A stretch of DNA of 38,769 bases. It comes from a virus. Every line of letters begins with the position of its first letter. Position 1 is the stretch's first letter. This document shows positions 32,795 to 38,769 of this stretch, piece after piece. The DNA is taken from IMG/VR virus record IMGVR_UViG_3300032242_002394, positions 1 through 38,769 of that record; one strand, 5' to 3'. Made by a program: the position numbers and the translations under genes. Under the pieces are notes generated by a model. It ran no database searches, was not told the origin of the DNA, and worked only from the letters and a program-made list of their open reading frames with translations.

Positions 32795-33337
32795 ATGCAA
32801 CTTGTAAAAACAGACGACCCTATCCTAACAACAAAAATCGAAAATTTCGATTTCAGTAACCCTCCGACAGACCCCTACGAGCTCGCGCAGGATTTGGTAA
32901 AATTCATGTACGATAACAACGGTATTGGTCTAGCGGCTAATCAGTTGGGGTTGCCTTACCGAGCTTTTGCTATGCGAGGGCATCCTCAAAATTTTGTTTG
33001 TTTTAATCCGCGTGTTGTACAACCGAGCGAACAGCAAGTGATACTTGAAGAAGGGTGCTTGACTTACCCCGGATTATTAGTTAAGATAAAAAGACCTCAG
33101 CACGTGAGGGTTCGTTTTACTATGGCTAACGGGGAAACTCGAACAGATACGTTTACCGGAATGACAGCTCGTATTTTTCAGCACGAGCTAGATCACCTTG
33201 ACGGTATAAAGTTTTTTGACAGAGCGAACCGTTATCATAAAGAACAAGCTTTGAAAAAGTGGAAGCGTGGAGACGTTTCTACTATGAGAGTTAAAACAAA
33301 TACCGGAGATTACAGTGAACATCTTTTACGTGGATGA
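32795..33337 (+). CDS. def: Peptide deformylase
   Basis: A 180-residue protein with all three deformylase motifs: GIGLAANQ (43-50), EGCLT (86-90, metal ligand C88) and HELDH (130-134). It removes the formyl group from nascent protein N-termini. Phage deformylases are known from cyanophages and other marine T4-like phages, where they may favour synthesis of particular proteins during infection. The usual EGCLS reads EGCLT, as in some phage versions. It overlaps the next gene by 23 bp. Confidence 0.93.
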   Translation: MQLVKTDDPILTTKIENFDFSNPPTDPYELAQDLVKFMYDNNGIGLAANQLGLPYRAFAMRGHPQNFVCFNPRVVQPSEQQVILEEGCLTYPGLLVKIKRPQHVRVRFTMANGETRTDTFTGMTARIFQHELDHLDGIKFFDRANRYHKEQALKKWKRGDVSTMRVKTNTGDYSEHLLRG

Positions 33338-33857
33338 AAGCCCTATCGATGCAGCTTGGGCGCTCGTTGATAAACATGTAGTCAAAATGATTCTCGAGAG
33401 CGCGCAGTTGCTCTCGACAGCTCATAGAATTCTTGACGGCGAAGAAATTGAAGGTCAGTCAAAAACTGGTCGTAAAGCAAAACGTTGGAAATTGTTTGAT
33501 GCCCGCGAAGATGTTTTGTATCAGGCTACGCACGTCAATCATCCTTCTGCTGTTTGGTGCCGTCAGTCGGTAGAAAACTACAACTGGCTAGTAGATCATT
33601 TTTACGAACTTGGTTACGAATATACTCATCGTTACGGTAAAATACATAAATGTTTGCAAGGCGATCTTGCGTATATGTTACAATCTCCTCCGAAAAATTT
33701 GACAGAATATCACTGGACGCCTATGCCTTCTTGTATGGCGGAGGAGTATATTGTTTCAGAAGACCCCTTGACAAATTACCGAAACTATTATAGAATAGGA
33801 AAGTTGAATCTTCATAAGTGGACTAACAGACAACCTCCGGAGTGGATCAATGGGTAG
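33315..33857 (+). CDS. Conserved phage protein of unknown function, 180 aa
   Basis: The GTG at 33315 follows GGAG with good spacing. The product begins MNIFYVDESPIDAAWALVDK, then HVVKMILESAQLLSTAHRIL. This beginning is one I associate with a family frequent in T4-like and other marine phages. It also has NHPSAVWCRQSVENYNWLVD and HYEL-type helices, then YEYTHRYGKIHKC. Conserved His, Cys and Trp suggest an enzyme or nucleic acid-binding role, but no function is established to my knowledge. It lies in a chain of overlapping genes with deformylase and a MazG-like enzyme. Confidence 0.65.
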   Translation: MNIFYVDESPIDAAWALVDKHVVKMILESAQLLSTAHRILDGEEIEGQSKTGRKAKRWKLFDAREDVLYQATHVNHPSAVWCRQSVENYNWLVDHFYELGYEYTHRYGKIHKCLQGDLAYMLQSPPKNLTEYHWTPMPSCMAEEYIVSEDPLTNYRNYYRIGKLNLHKWTNRQPPEWING

Positions 33858-34053
33858 ATTTGAATGGGACTGGTTTATTGGATGGACTTGCGCGACGGTG
33901 ATGGTTCTAGGTATTGTAAGTATGATTTACTTTGGCGTTCAAAGTACGAACGAAAAATATTATGCATCTATGGATAAGTGTATCGCTGCTGGCGGTTCGT
34001 TTATCCCTCAATCTCAAGGTAATGCGATTTGTATGATGGGAAATAAGCAATGA
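33850..34053 (+). CDS. Small single-pass membrane protein, 67 aa
   Basis: The ATG at 33850 lies in the end of the upstream gene behind GGAGTGGA. The product has one clear membrane segment (about residues 8-29: FIGWTCATVMVLGIVSMIYF) followed by a polar tail with two Cys (MDKCIAAGGSFIPQSQGNAI, then CMMG). The tail is probably periplasmic. Small membrane proteins of this kind are common in phage genomes. No function can be assigned. It ends with an ATGA overlap to the next gene. Confidence 0.6.
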   Translation: MGRFEWDWFIGWTCATVMVLGIVSMIYFGVQSTNEKYYASMDKCIAAGGSFIPQSQGNAICMMGNKQ

Positions 34054-34463
34054 CTATGTTTACAGATGTTCGTGATTTTCATCAGGCTTTCGGGCAGCGT
34101 ATTGGCGGAGTCCCAGGGTTCCCTGATGACGATGAACGCAAGCTTAGAGTGAAACTTCTTAGGGAAGAATTTCGCGAATACTTGGATGGAGAATCATTCA
34201 ATGATATTGTTGAAGTCGCTGATGCACTCGCTGATATTATTTACATCGCTTGTGGTACTGCCGTTTCTTATGGGATTCCTCTTGATGATGTTTTTGCTGA
34301 GGTGCATAGAAGTAATATGGCAAAGCTTGTAGACGGCAAAGTGCTACGTCGCGAAGATGGTAAGATTCAAAAGCCAGAAGGTTGGACGCCTCCTGATGTA
34401 AAGGGTGTGTTAGAAAAGTCGCTAGACGAATATAATTGTAAAATTGCTTCAATCACGCTATAG
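34050..34463 (+). CDS. MazG-like nucleotide pyrophosphohydrolase
   Basis: A 137-residue all-alpha NTP-pyrophosphatase-like protein. It has the metal-binding signature of the family: LREEFREYLD (E39/E40 and E43 region) and EVADALADIIYIACGTA (E55, D58, D62). This arrangement is closest to the MazG/phosphoribosyl-ATP pyrophosphohydrolase-like group found in many phages. The enzymes convert (d)NTPs to monophosphates. In a phage with modified DNA, one possible role is removal of an unwanted dNTP. It directly precedes the base-modification cassette. ATG at 34050 (ATGA overlap); another ATG at 34056 is possible. Confidence 0.8.
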   Translation: MTMFTDVRDFHQAFGQRIGGVPGFPDDDERKLRVKLLREEFREYLDGESFNDIVEVADALADIIYIACGTAVSYGIPLDDVFAEVHRSNMAKLVDGKVLRREDGKIQKPEGWTPPDVKGVLEKSLDEYNCKIASITL

Positions 34464-34495
34464 TATTTGCATATATAACGTTGTGATGTTTTTTT

Positions 34496-34502
34496 GAGGA
34501 GG
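34496..34502 (+). promoter_or_regulatory. Strong Shine-Dalgarno site deciding the TET/JBP-like start
   Basis: GAGGAGG lies 6 bp before the ATG at 34509. It shows that the ATG, not the overlapping TTG at 34494, is the start. The 45-bp gap in front of this gene is one of the few gaps in this part of the genome and contains an AT-rich stretch (TATATAAC, 34472-34479), but no convincing -35 is visible. Confidence 0.75.
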
Positions 34503-34508
34503 TCAGCT

Positions 34509-35813
34509 ATGATTGAAGTTCTAATTCGAAAAAAGATAAATTCAGAAGAAACTCTCGGTACATTCATCAGTAATGAATATTACGATCGTGTCATCGAGTC
34601 TGATTGCGACTTGTACGCAATGGATCCCCTTGATCCATCGTTGATGGGCGAAAACAATATTATTTTCAAGTACCGTAAAAACGTATTCACCAAAGAAGAG
34701 CAGGATTCTGCTTACGCTGGTCTTCGAGCTGCTGCCACGGAATCTCAAAACCGTGGTTTGGCGGCTGGACCTCGTGGCGATCAGCTTGGTCAGGAAGGTC
34801 GTGGTAATCGCGACTGGGTGACTGCAGAACAAGAAGACGTTATTTCTTTCTTGAAAAGACCGTTCAATACTATTGAAGACGGCACAACGCTTGAATCAAT
34901 CATTGCTATGAGCGATTCTTCCAACAAAGAAGAAACTCGTGGTAGAGTTTGGTTACGTTCTGAGGTAGTAAAAGTTTACCCTGAATATCACGGCTGGTTT
35001 GATCAGTGGTTGAATAGGGTAAAGGTTCTCGCCCGCGAAGAACAAATTAAAGAAGCACATAAGATTGACGATTTTATTTCTGAAACCAACTATGCTCAGT
35101 CGGTTATGTCTGGTATTGCTGGATACTTTGATCGTTATCCTCGTATCCCATATGGTCGTGAAACTTCGTACACCGAAAAGAACCGCGAAAAGTTTTCGCT
35201 TTGTTACCCTTACCTTCACAAGCTGAACTCTCAGTTTCGAGAACTAATCCCTGGTAGATGGAATGCTCAAAATGCCCAAGCAAATAAACTTGATAGCAGG
35301 TTCCGCATCGATGGTACTGTCTTCACTACTCTTACTGTTAACCATAACTGGCGCACTGCCTGTCACCGCGACGCTGGCGATCTCACTACTGGTTTCAGCA
35401 ATATTTGTGGTGTTACTGGTCCTGATGGAAAGGGATGGCGTGGCGGTCAATTTATTCTTCCTGAGTACAGGATCGCTATTAATCTTCAGCCAGGGGATAT
35501 GTTACTTGTTAACAATCATGAGGGTATTCACGGCAATGATGCACTGATTGGCGACGACAACGACCGTATGACAATCGTTGCTTACTTCCGCGACAAGATG
35601 GTTGACCTTCAATCATGGGATTATGAGCAGCTTCGTAAAAAATATATTTTCGAGCGTCACCTGAATAAAGATCATAAGTATTACCGCCCGCAGTGGAACG
35701 GTGTTTCTCCCAATATGTGGGAAGAGCAAGAATGGTATGACTATATGAAAGCTCATAATATTTCCGACCCTTACAAAAAAGAACAAGCTGCAGATTTGAG
35801 TGACTTTTTATAA
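34509..35813 (+). CDS. TET/JBP-like DNA base dioxygenase (putative)
   Basis: A 434-residue protein. The C-terminal half is a 2-oxoglutarate/Fe(II) oxygenase domain: LTVNHNWRTACHRDAGD with H286 and D288, then GGQFILPEYRIAINLQPGDM, distal H341 (or H337) in NNHEGIHGN, and R353 in NDRMTIVAYF. The HxD followed by GD and the LPEYRIAINLQPGD strand match the pattern of TET/JBP enzymes, which oxidise the methyl of 5-methylcytosine or thymine in DNA. The first 200 residues are not recognised, though a Gly/Arg-rich part (GLAAGPRGDQLGQEGRGN) and helices may bind DNA. Its stop overlaps the next start (TAATG). A generic prolyl-hydroxylase-like enzyme is the alternative; the gene neighbourhood favours DNA. 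Confidence 0.65.
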   Translation: MIEVLIRKKINSEETLGTFISNEYYDRVIESDCDLYAMDPLDPSLMGENNIIFKYRKNVFTKEEQDSAYAGLRAAATESQNRGLAAGPRGDQLGQEGRGNRDWVTAEQEDVISFLKRPFNTIEDGTTLESIIAMSDSSNKEETRGRVWLRSEVVKVYPEYHGWFDQWLNRVKVLAREEQIKEAHKIDDFISETNYAQSVMSGIAGYFDRYPRIPYGRETSYTEKNREKFSLCYPYLHKLNSQFRELIPGRWNAQNAQANKLDSRFRIDGTVFTTLTVNHNWRTACHRDAGDLTTGFSNICGVTGPDGKGWRGGQFILPEYRIAINLQPGDMLLVNNHEGIHGNDALIGDDNDRMTIVAYFRDKMVDLQSWDYEQLRKKYIFERHLNKDHKYYRPQWNGVSPNMWEEQEWYDYMKAHNISDPYKKEQAADLSDFL

Positions 35814-36850
35814 TGATCATACCTAATGATAAAGGCGGAGACTGGCGTGCGCGTAAGTTCGTTGAATATGCGAACTTTGTGCCGCCAGTTCATCAGGCGT
35901 TTCTTCTTGAATATGCTAAACGTAGGAAACTAACTGAAGATCAGTGTATTTTCCTAGCGTTCATTATGGGTAACGTTTATTCAGAACTGACGTCAATTTT
36001 TATCCTCGAAGAGTGGGATTACAAAGTTCCGAACCTCGTAACAGTCAATGAATTTTTAACCGAATGGAACCCGAAAATTATTTACGGTACAGCCCGTAAG
36101 TGGACAAGGTACGGCGGTAGAGCTTGGTCAACATTCAATTGGTTCGTTGAGCAAACGGAAGGCGATGTAGGTGCTTGGTTCAAAACCATCGCTACAGGTA
36201 ATACAGAACGGGAAGTTTATGACAACGTTATAGCTGGTGCCCTCAAGTGCCCAGGCTATGGACGTTTTTCAACAGACCTATTCAATGAGATATTGATGTT
36301 ATTCAGCAAATCAGGTATGATTAGTGTTAAGTTGAGGTCTGATGAAAGCATCAACTTCTATCACGGCGCTAATTTGACTTCTGGTTTGTTCAACATATGT
36401 TATATGGATGAACGTGCTGATAAATTTGACCGTGATAATATTCTTAGCGATGAAGAAGCAGAGTTCCTAACTCAAAAGTTACTTTGGGTCAAATCAATCT
36501 ACGAAGAAATGTATCCGGGAAAAGAAATTGACGTACCTTTATTCGTTACAAAGGTGTGTAGTTTCCGTAACTGTTTCAAGGGTAAAAGAGGCGGCGGGTA
36601 TCATCACTACCGTCAACTGAAATATTTGCGTGAGTTTGAGTTGTTAGCCCCAGAAAAACAAAAGCTATGGGACGAGTGTTATGATATACGTCAGACAGTT
36701 TATCCTTCTATTTTGCGTGGCGAAAATCACGGCATTGAAGGTATACCGCCTGAAATTTCAAAGTGGTGGATAAATCATGGTTGGGTTGGTTGTGAGCCAG
36801 AAGCTTTGGCTTCTATTAGAAAAGTGACAATAGAAAGGTTTTTTGAATGA
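35813..36850 (+). CDS. aGPT-pyrophosphorylase / amino acid:DNA transferase-like protein (putative)
   Basis: A 345-residue, mostly helical protein. It resembles the alpha-glutamyl/putrescinyl thymine pyrophosphorylase group, DNA-glycosylase-fold enzymes proposed to replace an activated pyrophosphate on a hydroxymethyl base in DNA with an amine or amino acid. Supporting segments are VYSELTSIFILEEWD, KCPGYGRFSTDLFNEILM and the C-terminal signature KVCSFRNCFKGKRGGGYHHY (248-267), where these proteins usually carry a C-x-F-R followed by an aromatic/basic helix. It is sandwiched between a TET/JBP-like oxidase and a P-loop kinase, the expected partners. Family membership is from pattern recognition and context and needs a profile search. 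Confidence 0.55.
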   Translation: MIIPNDKGGDWRARKFVEYANFVPPVHQAFLLEYAKRRKLTEDQCIFLAFIMGNVYSELTSIFILEEWDYKVPNLVTVNEFLTEWNPKIIYGTARKWTRYGGRAWSTFNWFVEQTEGDVGAWFKTIATGNTEREVYDNVIAGALKCPGYGRFSTDLFNEILMLFSKSGMISVKLRSDESINFYHGANLTSGLFNICYMDERADKFDRDNILSDEEAEFLTQKLLWVKSIYEEMYPGKEIDVPLFVTKVCSFRNCFKGKRGGGYHHYRQLKYLREFELLAPEKQKLWDECYDIRQTVYPSILRGENHGIEGIPPEISKWWINHGWVGCEPEALASIRKVTIERFFE

Positions 36851-37395
36851 AGGTAATTGCTATCGGCGGTAATCCAGGCAGCGGTAAAACAACGCTGATG
36901 AAAATGCTTATTGATTGGTTGAAGGTCGAACCAAAGTACGATGCGTATAAGTTGGTGCCTTACCTTCAAAAGAACAACATTTATATTCTAGGCAAGTATG
37001 AAGAAGGCGAAACGTTCGCTGGTACTGACCGTATGTCTATGGCGGTACAACCAGAGGCTATTAAATTTTTAGCTTGCCTTCCAAGTAATTCTGTAGTATT
37101 ATATGAGGGTGATAGATTATTCACTTCCTCGTTTTTAGAGGATTGCGCTGAAAAATACGAACTTGAGATCATTCACCTATCGACAACTTCTGACGTCAGG
37201 GAAGAACGATACAAAGAACGTGGCAGCAATCAAAACGCTACTTGGCTAGCTGGTCGTGAAAGTAAAATCAATAACATTCTGTCAAATTTAACTTTGTTAT
37301 TTCACGTTCAAAGTTTCCCCAATAACAATAAGCAAGAACAACTCGCAGTTTTCGATAAAATTATGGAGATAATTAATGACGGCGTTTCCGTGTGA
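36847..37395 (+). CDS. P-loop kinase, candidate hydroxymethyl-base DNA kinase
   Basis: A 182-residue P-loop kinase with Walker A GGNPGSGKTT (7-16), a Walker B-like VVLYEGDRLF, and an Arg-rich lid (SDVREERYKERGS). Small P-loop kinases of this kind accompany aGPT-type proteins in phages and include the 5-hydroxymethyluridine DNA kinase of hypermodified phages. It would phosphorylate the hydroxymethyl group made by the oxidase. The segment ETFAGTDRMSMAVQPEAIKF may recognise the substrate. The start overlaps the upstream stop (ATGA) and the end overlaps the next gene by 20 bp. A nucleoside monophosphate kinase role is the alternative. Confidence 0.65.
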   Translation: MKVIAIGGNPGSGKTTLMKMLIDWLKVEPKYDAYKLVPYLQKNNIYILGKYEEGETFAGTDRMSMAVQPEAIKFLACLPSNSVVLYEGDRLFTSSFLEDCAEKYELEIIHLSTTSDVREERYKERGSNQNATWLAGRESKINNILSNLTLLFHVQSFPNNNKQEQLAVFDKIMEIINDGVSV

Positions 37396-37786
37396 AGACT
37401 ATTACTGCCAATTGAACGAACTTAATAAAAACAACAAAGAAGTTATTTACGACGAGTCTGGTTTAGTTATAGGGACTGTAGATAAATTGAAACAGCCTAA
37501 GCAAGAAGAAAAAATTAGCTACAAGTATGCTGAAGATCGCATTATTGCCGACCTCAAAGCCTATATAGATAAAACATACGGACAACATTATCAGACAGAA
37601 AATAATGTTCAATGTTTTGATGCTTGGATTGCTCTCGACGACGCAACTCCAACCTTCCGTAACACAGGTATAAAATACCTCTGGCGCTACGGTAAAAAAA
37701 GCGGTAACAACAAAGATGACTTGATGAAAGTCTTACATTACACAATGATGTGTTTGTATAACGACCACTATAAGGATGTTAAGTAA
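37376..37786 (+). CDS. DUF3310 protein (T7 gp1.7 nucleotide kinase-like domain)
   Basis: A 136-residue protein. The C-terminal 65 residues have the DUF3310 pattern: HYQTENNVQCFDAWIALDD, then FRNTGIKYLWRYGKKSGNNK and DLMKVLHYTMMCLYN. In phage T7 gp1.7, a protein with this domain, acts as a dGMP/dTMP kinase. The N-terminal 70 residues are an unassigned extension. In this cassette it may supply or adjust nucleotide pools for modified DNA. The ATG at 37376 follows TGGAGATAA; its end overlaps the next gene (TAATG). Confidence 0.75.
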   Translation: MTAFPCEDYYCQLNELNKNNKEVIYDESGLVIGTVDKLKQPKQEEKISYKYAEDRIIADLKAYIDKTYGQHYQTENNVQCFDAWIALDDATPTFRNTGIKYLWRYGKKSGNNKDDLMKVLHYTMMCLYNDHYKDVK

Positions 37787-38670
37787 TGGAAATTAAGATT
37801 GATATGGAAAAGTTGCGCGAACAAGGTTTGTTTGTAGCAACGCCGATGTATGGCGGCATGTGCGCTGGTATGTTTGCTAAGTCTTGTGCTGACTTGTCTA
37901 CTATCTGCACTCAGTACGGTATTCCCCTTCAGTACTACTACCTATTCAACGAATCATTGATTACTCGCGCGAGAAACTATTGCTGCGATGAGTTTATGCG
38001 TTCGACTTCTCAGCACATGATGTTCATCGACTCTGACATCGGGTTCAATCCGCAGGACGTTATCGCTTTGATGGCGCTTCAGGCTAATGAACCAGAAAAG
38101 TACGACATCATCGGCGGTCCTTATCCTAAGAAGTGCATCAGCTGGGAAAAGATCAAGCTTGCCGTCGACAAGGGTATTGCTGACTCTGATCCGAACGTTC
38201 TTGAAAAGTTCGTTGGTGACTACGTGTTCAACCCGAAGGGCGGTCAGCAGTCTATCAAGATTGATGAGCCAGTTGAAGTTCTTGAAATCGGTACAGGTTT
38301 CATGATGGTAACTAAGAAGGCTATGCAGAAGTTTCAGGATACGTATCCTGAGTATATGTACAAGCCTGATCACGTACGCACGGAACACTTTGACGGTTCG
38401 CGCGAAATCATGATGTTCTTTCAGGCGGAAGTCGACCCTGTTTCGAAGCGTTACCTTTCAGAAGATTATTGGTTCTGCCAGAAGGCACAACAGGCTGACA
38501 TCCGCACTTGGTTCTGCCCTTGGATGAAGCTACAACACGTTGGTTCTTATATTTTCGGTGGTTCACTTGCTGACCTTGCTTCTATTGGCGCAGCGGCAAC
38601 TGCTGATCCAGGTTCCCTTGGTGGGAAGAAAAAGGTTGCTCCCCCAGCACCAGCTCTAACTAAGAAGTGA
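37786..38670 (+). CDS. GT-A family glycosyltransferase
   Basis: A 294-residue protein with GT-A fold marks: LFVATPMYGGMCAGMFAKSC at the N-terminus, ITRARN, and the metal-binding DSD at 82-84 (MFIDSDIGFNPQD). Later parts are IIGGPYPKKCISW, EVLEIGTGFMMVTKKAM and LSEDYWFCQKAQQ, typical of the glycosyltransferases found in many marine T4-like phages. The C-terminus is an Ala/Pro/Lys-rich tail. Candidate acceptors are the hydroxymethyl base made by the upstream enzymes, or host or virion surface sugars. Its start overlaps the DUF3310 stop, which supports membership in the modification cassette. Confidence 0.8.
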   Translation: MEIKIDMEKLREQGLFVATPMYGGMCAGMFAKSCADLSTICTQYGIPLQYYYLFNESLITRARNYCCDEFMRSTSQHMMFIDSDIGFNPQDVIALMALQANEPEKYDIIGGPYPKKCISWEKIKLAVDKGIADSDPNVLEKFVGDYVFNPKGGQQSIKIDEPVEVLEIGTGFMMVTKKAMQKFQDTYPEYMYKPDHVRTEHFDGSREIMMFFQAEVDPVSKRYLSEDYWFCQKAQQADIRTWFCPWMKLQHVGSYIFGGSLADLASIGAAATADPGSLGGKKKVAPPAPALTKK

Positions 38671-38681
38671 GGTAAGCGTAT

Positions 38682-38769
38682 ATGATGATTCAGTTGACGC
38701 ATCCAGAACCCAACTACGAGTTTTGGATTGATGCTATGGAAATTACCGTGATGGAAAGGTATACAAGAC
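38682..38769 (+). CDS. Partial gene at window end
   Basis: An ATG at 38682 (with a second in-frame ATG at 38685) follows GAGGTAAG at a suitable distance. The frame (MMIQLTHPEPNYEFWIDAM and on) stays open to the window end, 29 codons. It is the next gene of the same operon. Too little is visible to name it. Confidence 0.55.
   Translation, partial: MMIQLTHPEPNYEFWIDAMEITVMERYTR

Noticed and set aside
34443-34451. T4 MotA-box-like sequence (ATTGCTTCA) ahead of the modification cassette
   Set aside because: It lies inside the end of the MazG-like gene and no acceptable -10 is found at the spacing MotA promoters need.
1-38769. tRNA genes, CRISPR arrays and insertion sequences
   Set aside because: I looked for cloverleaf-like GC-rich gaps, regular spaced repeats and transposase genes; intergenic space is too short and none was seen.

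Overview
This window is a stretch of a T4-type tailed-phage genome (myovirus), most like the marine and environmental branch of the T4 superfamily. Every gene is on the + strand, genes are packed with 1-23 bp overlaps, and the order from gp13 to gp23 (neck, terminase, sheath, tube, portal, core, protease, scaffold, capsid) matches the T4 head-tail cluster. Recombination genes uvsY, uvsW, gp47 and gp46 and the late sigma factor gp55 follow. Exact T4-type late promoters (TATAAATA) sit ahead of several structural genes. The host cannot be read from the sequence. Canonical sigma70 promoters, strong Shine-Dalgarno sites and a periplasmic binding protein with a signal peptide point to a Gram-negative, probably proteobacterial, host.

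Layout. (1) 1-5648: distal tail, fibre and adhesin genes. These are a LamG-like protein cut by the window edge, two related repeat-rich fibre-like proteins, a small unknown, and two tandem glycine-rich adhesin-like paralogues. (2) 5662-9385: an accessory island between adhesins and neck genes. It holds a DUF6065-like protein, two PP-loop (QueC-like) proteins, a 2-oxoglutarate/Fe(II) oxygenase and a secreted TctC/BUG-type solute-binding protein. (3) 9385-25643: neck gp13/14/15, terminase gp16/17, sheath gp18, tube gp19, portal gp20, prohead core gp67 plus two large less familiar proteins, protease gp21, scaffold gp22 and capsid gp23. (4) 25644-25781: a regulatory junction with a terminator, a sigma70 promoter and a late-promoter-like box. 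(5) 25782-33337: a tail-tube-fold protein, then uvsY, uvsW, gp55, gp47 and gp46 interleaved with two oxygenases, and a peptide deformylase. (6) 33315-34463: a conserved unknown, a small membrane protein and a MazG-like pyrophosphohydrolase. (7) 34509-38670: a tightly coupled five-gene cassette, TET/JBP-like dioxygenase, aGPT-pyrophosphorylase/amino-acid:DNA-transferase-like protein, P-loop kinase, DUF3310 protein and GT-A glycosyltransferase, followed by a gene cut by the window end.

The most interesting part is the last cassette. Its gene content fits a DNA base hypermodification pathway: oxidation of a base methyl group in DNA, phosphorylation of the hydroxymethyl group, replacement by an adduct, and possibly a sugar. 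This assignment rests on motif recognition and gene order, not on database searches. Other points worth a look are the phage-borne TctC-like binding protein, the pair of QueC-like proteins (one with a degraded PP-loop and no zinc cysteines), the tandem glycine-rich adhesins, and an inverted repeat that encloses the ribosome binding site and overlaps the start codon of uvsY.
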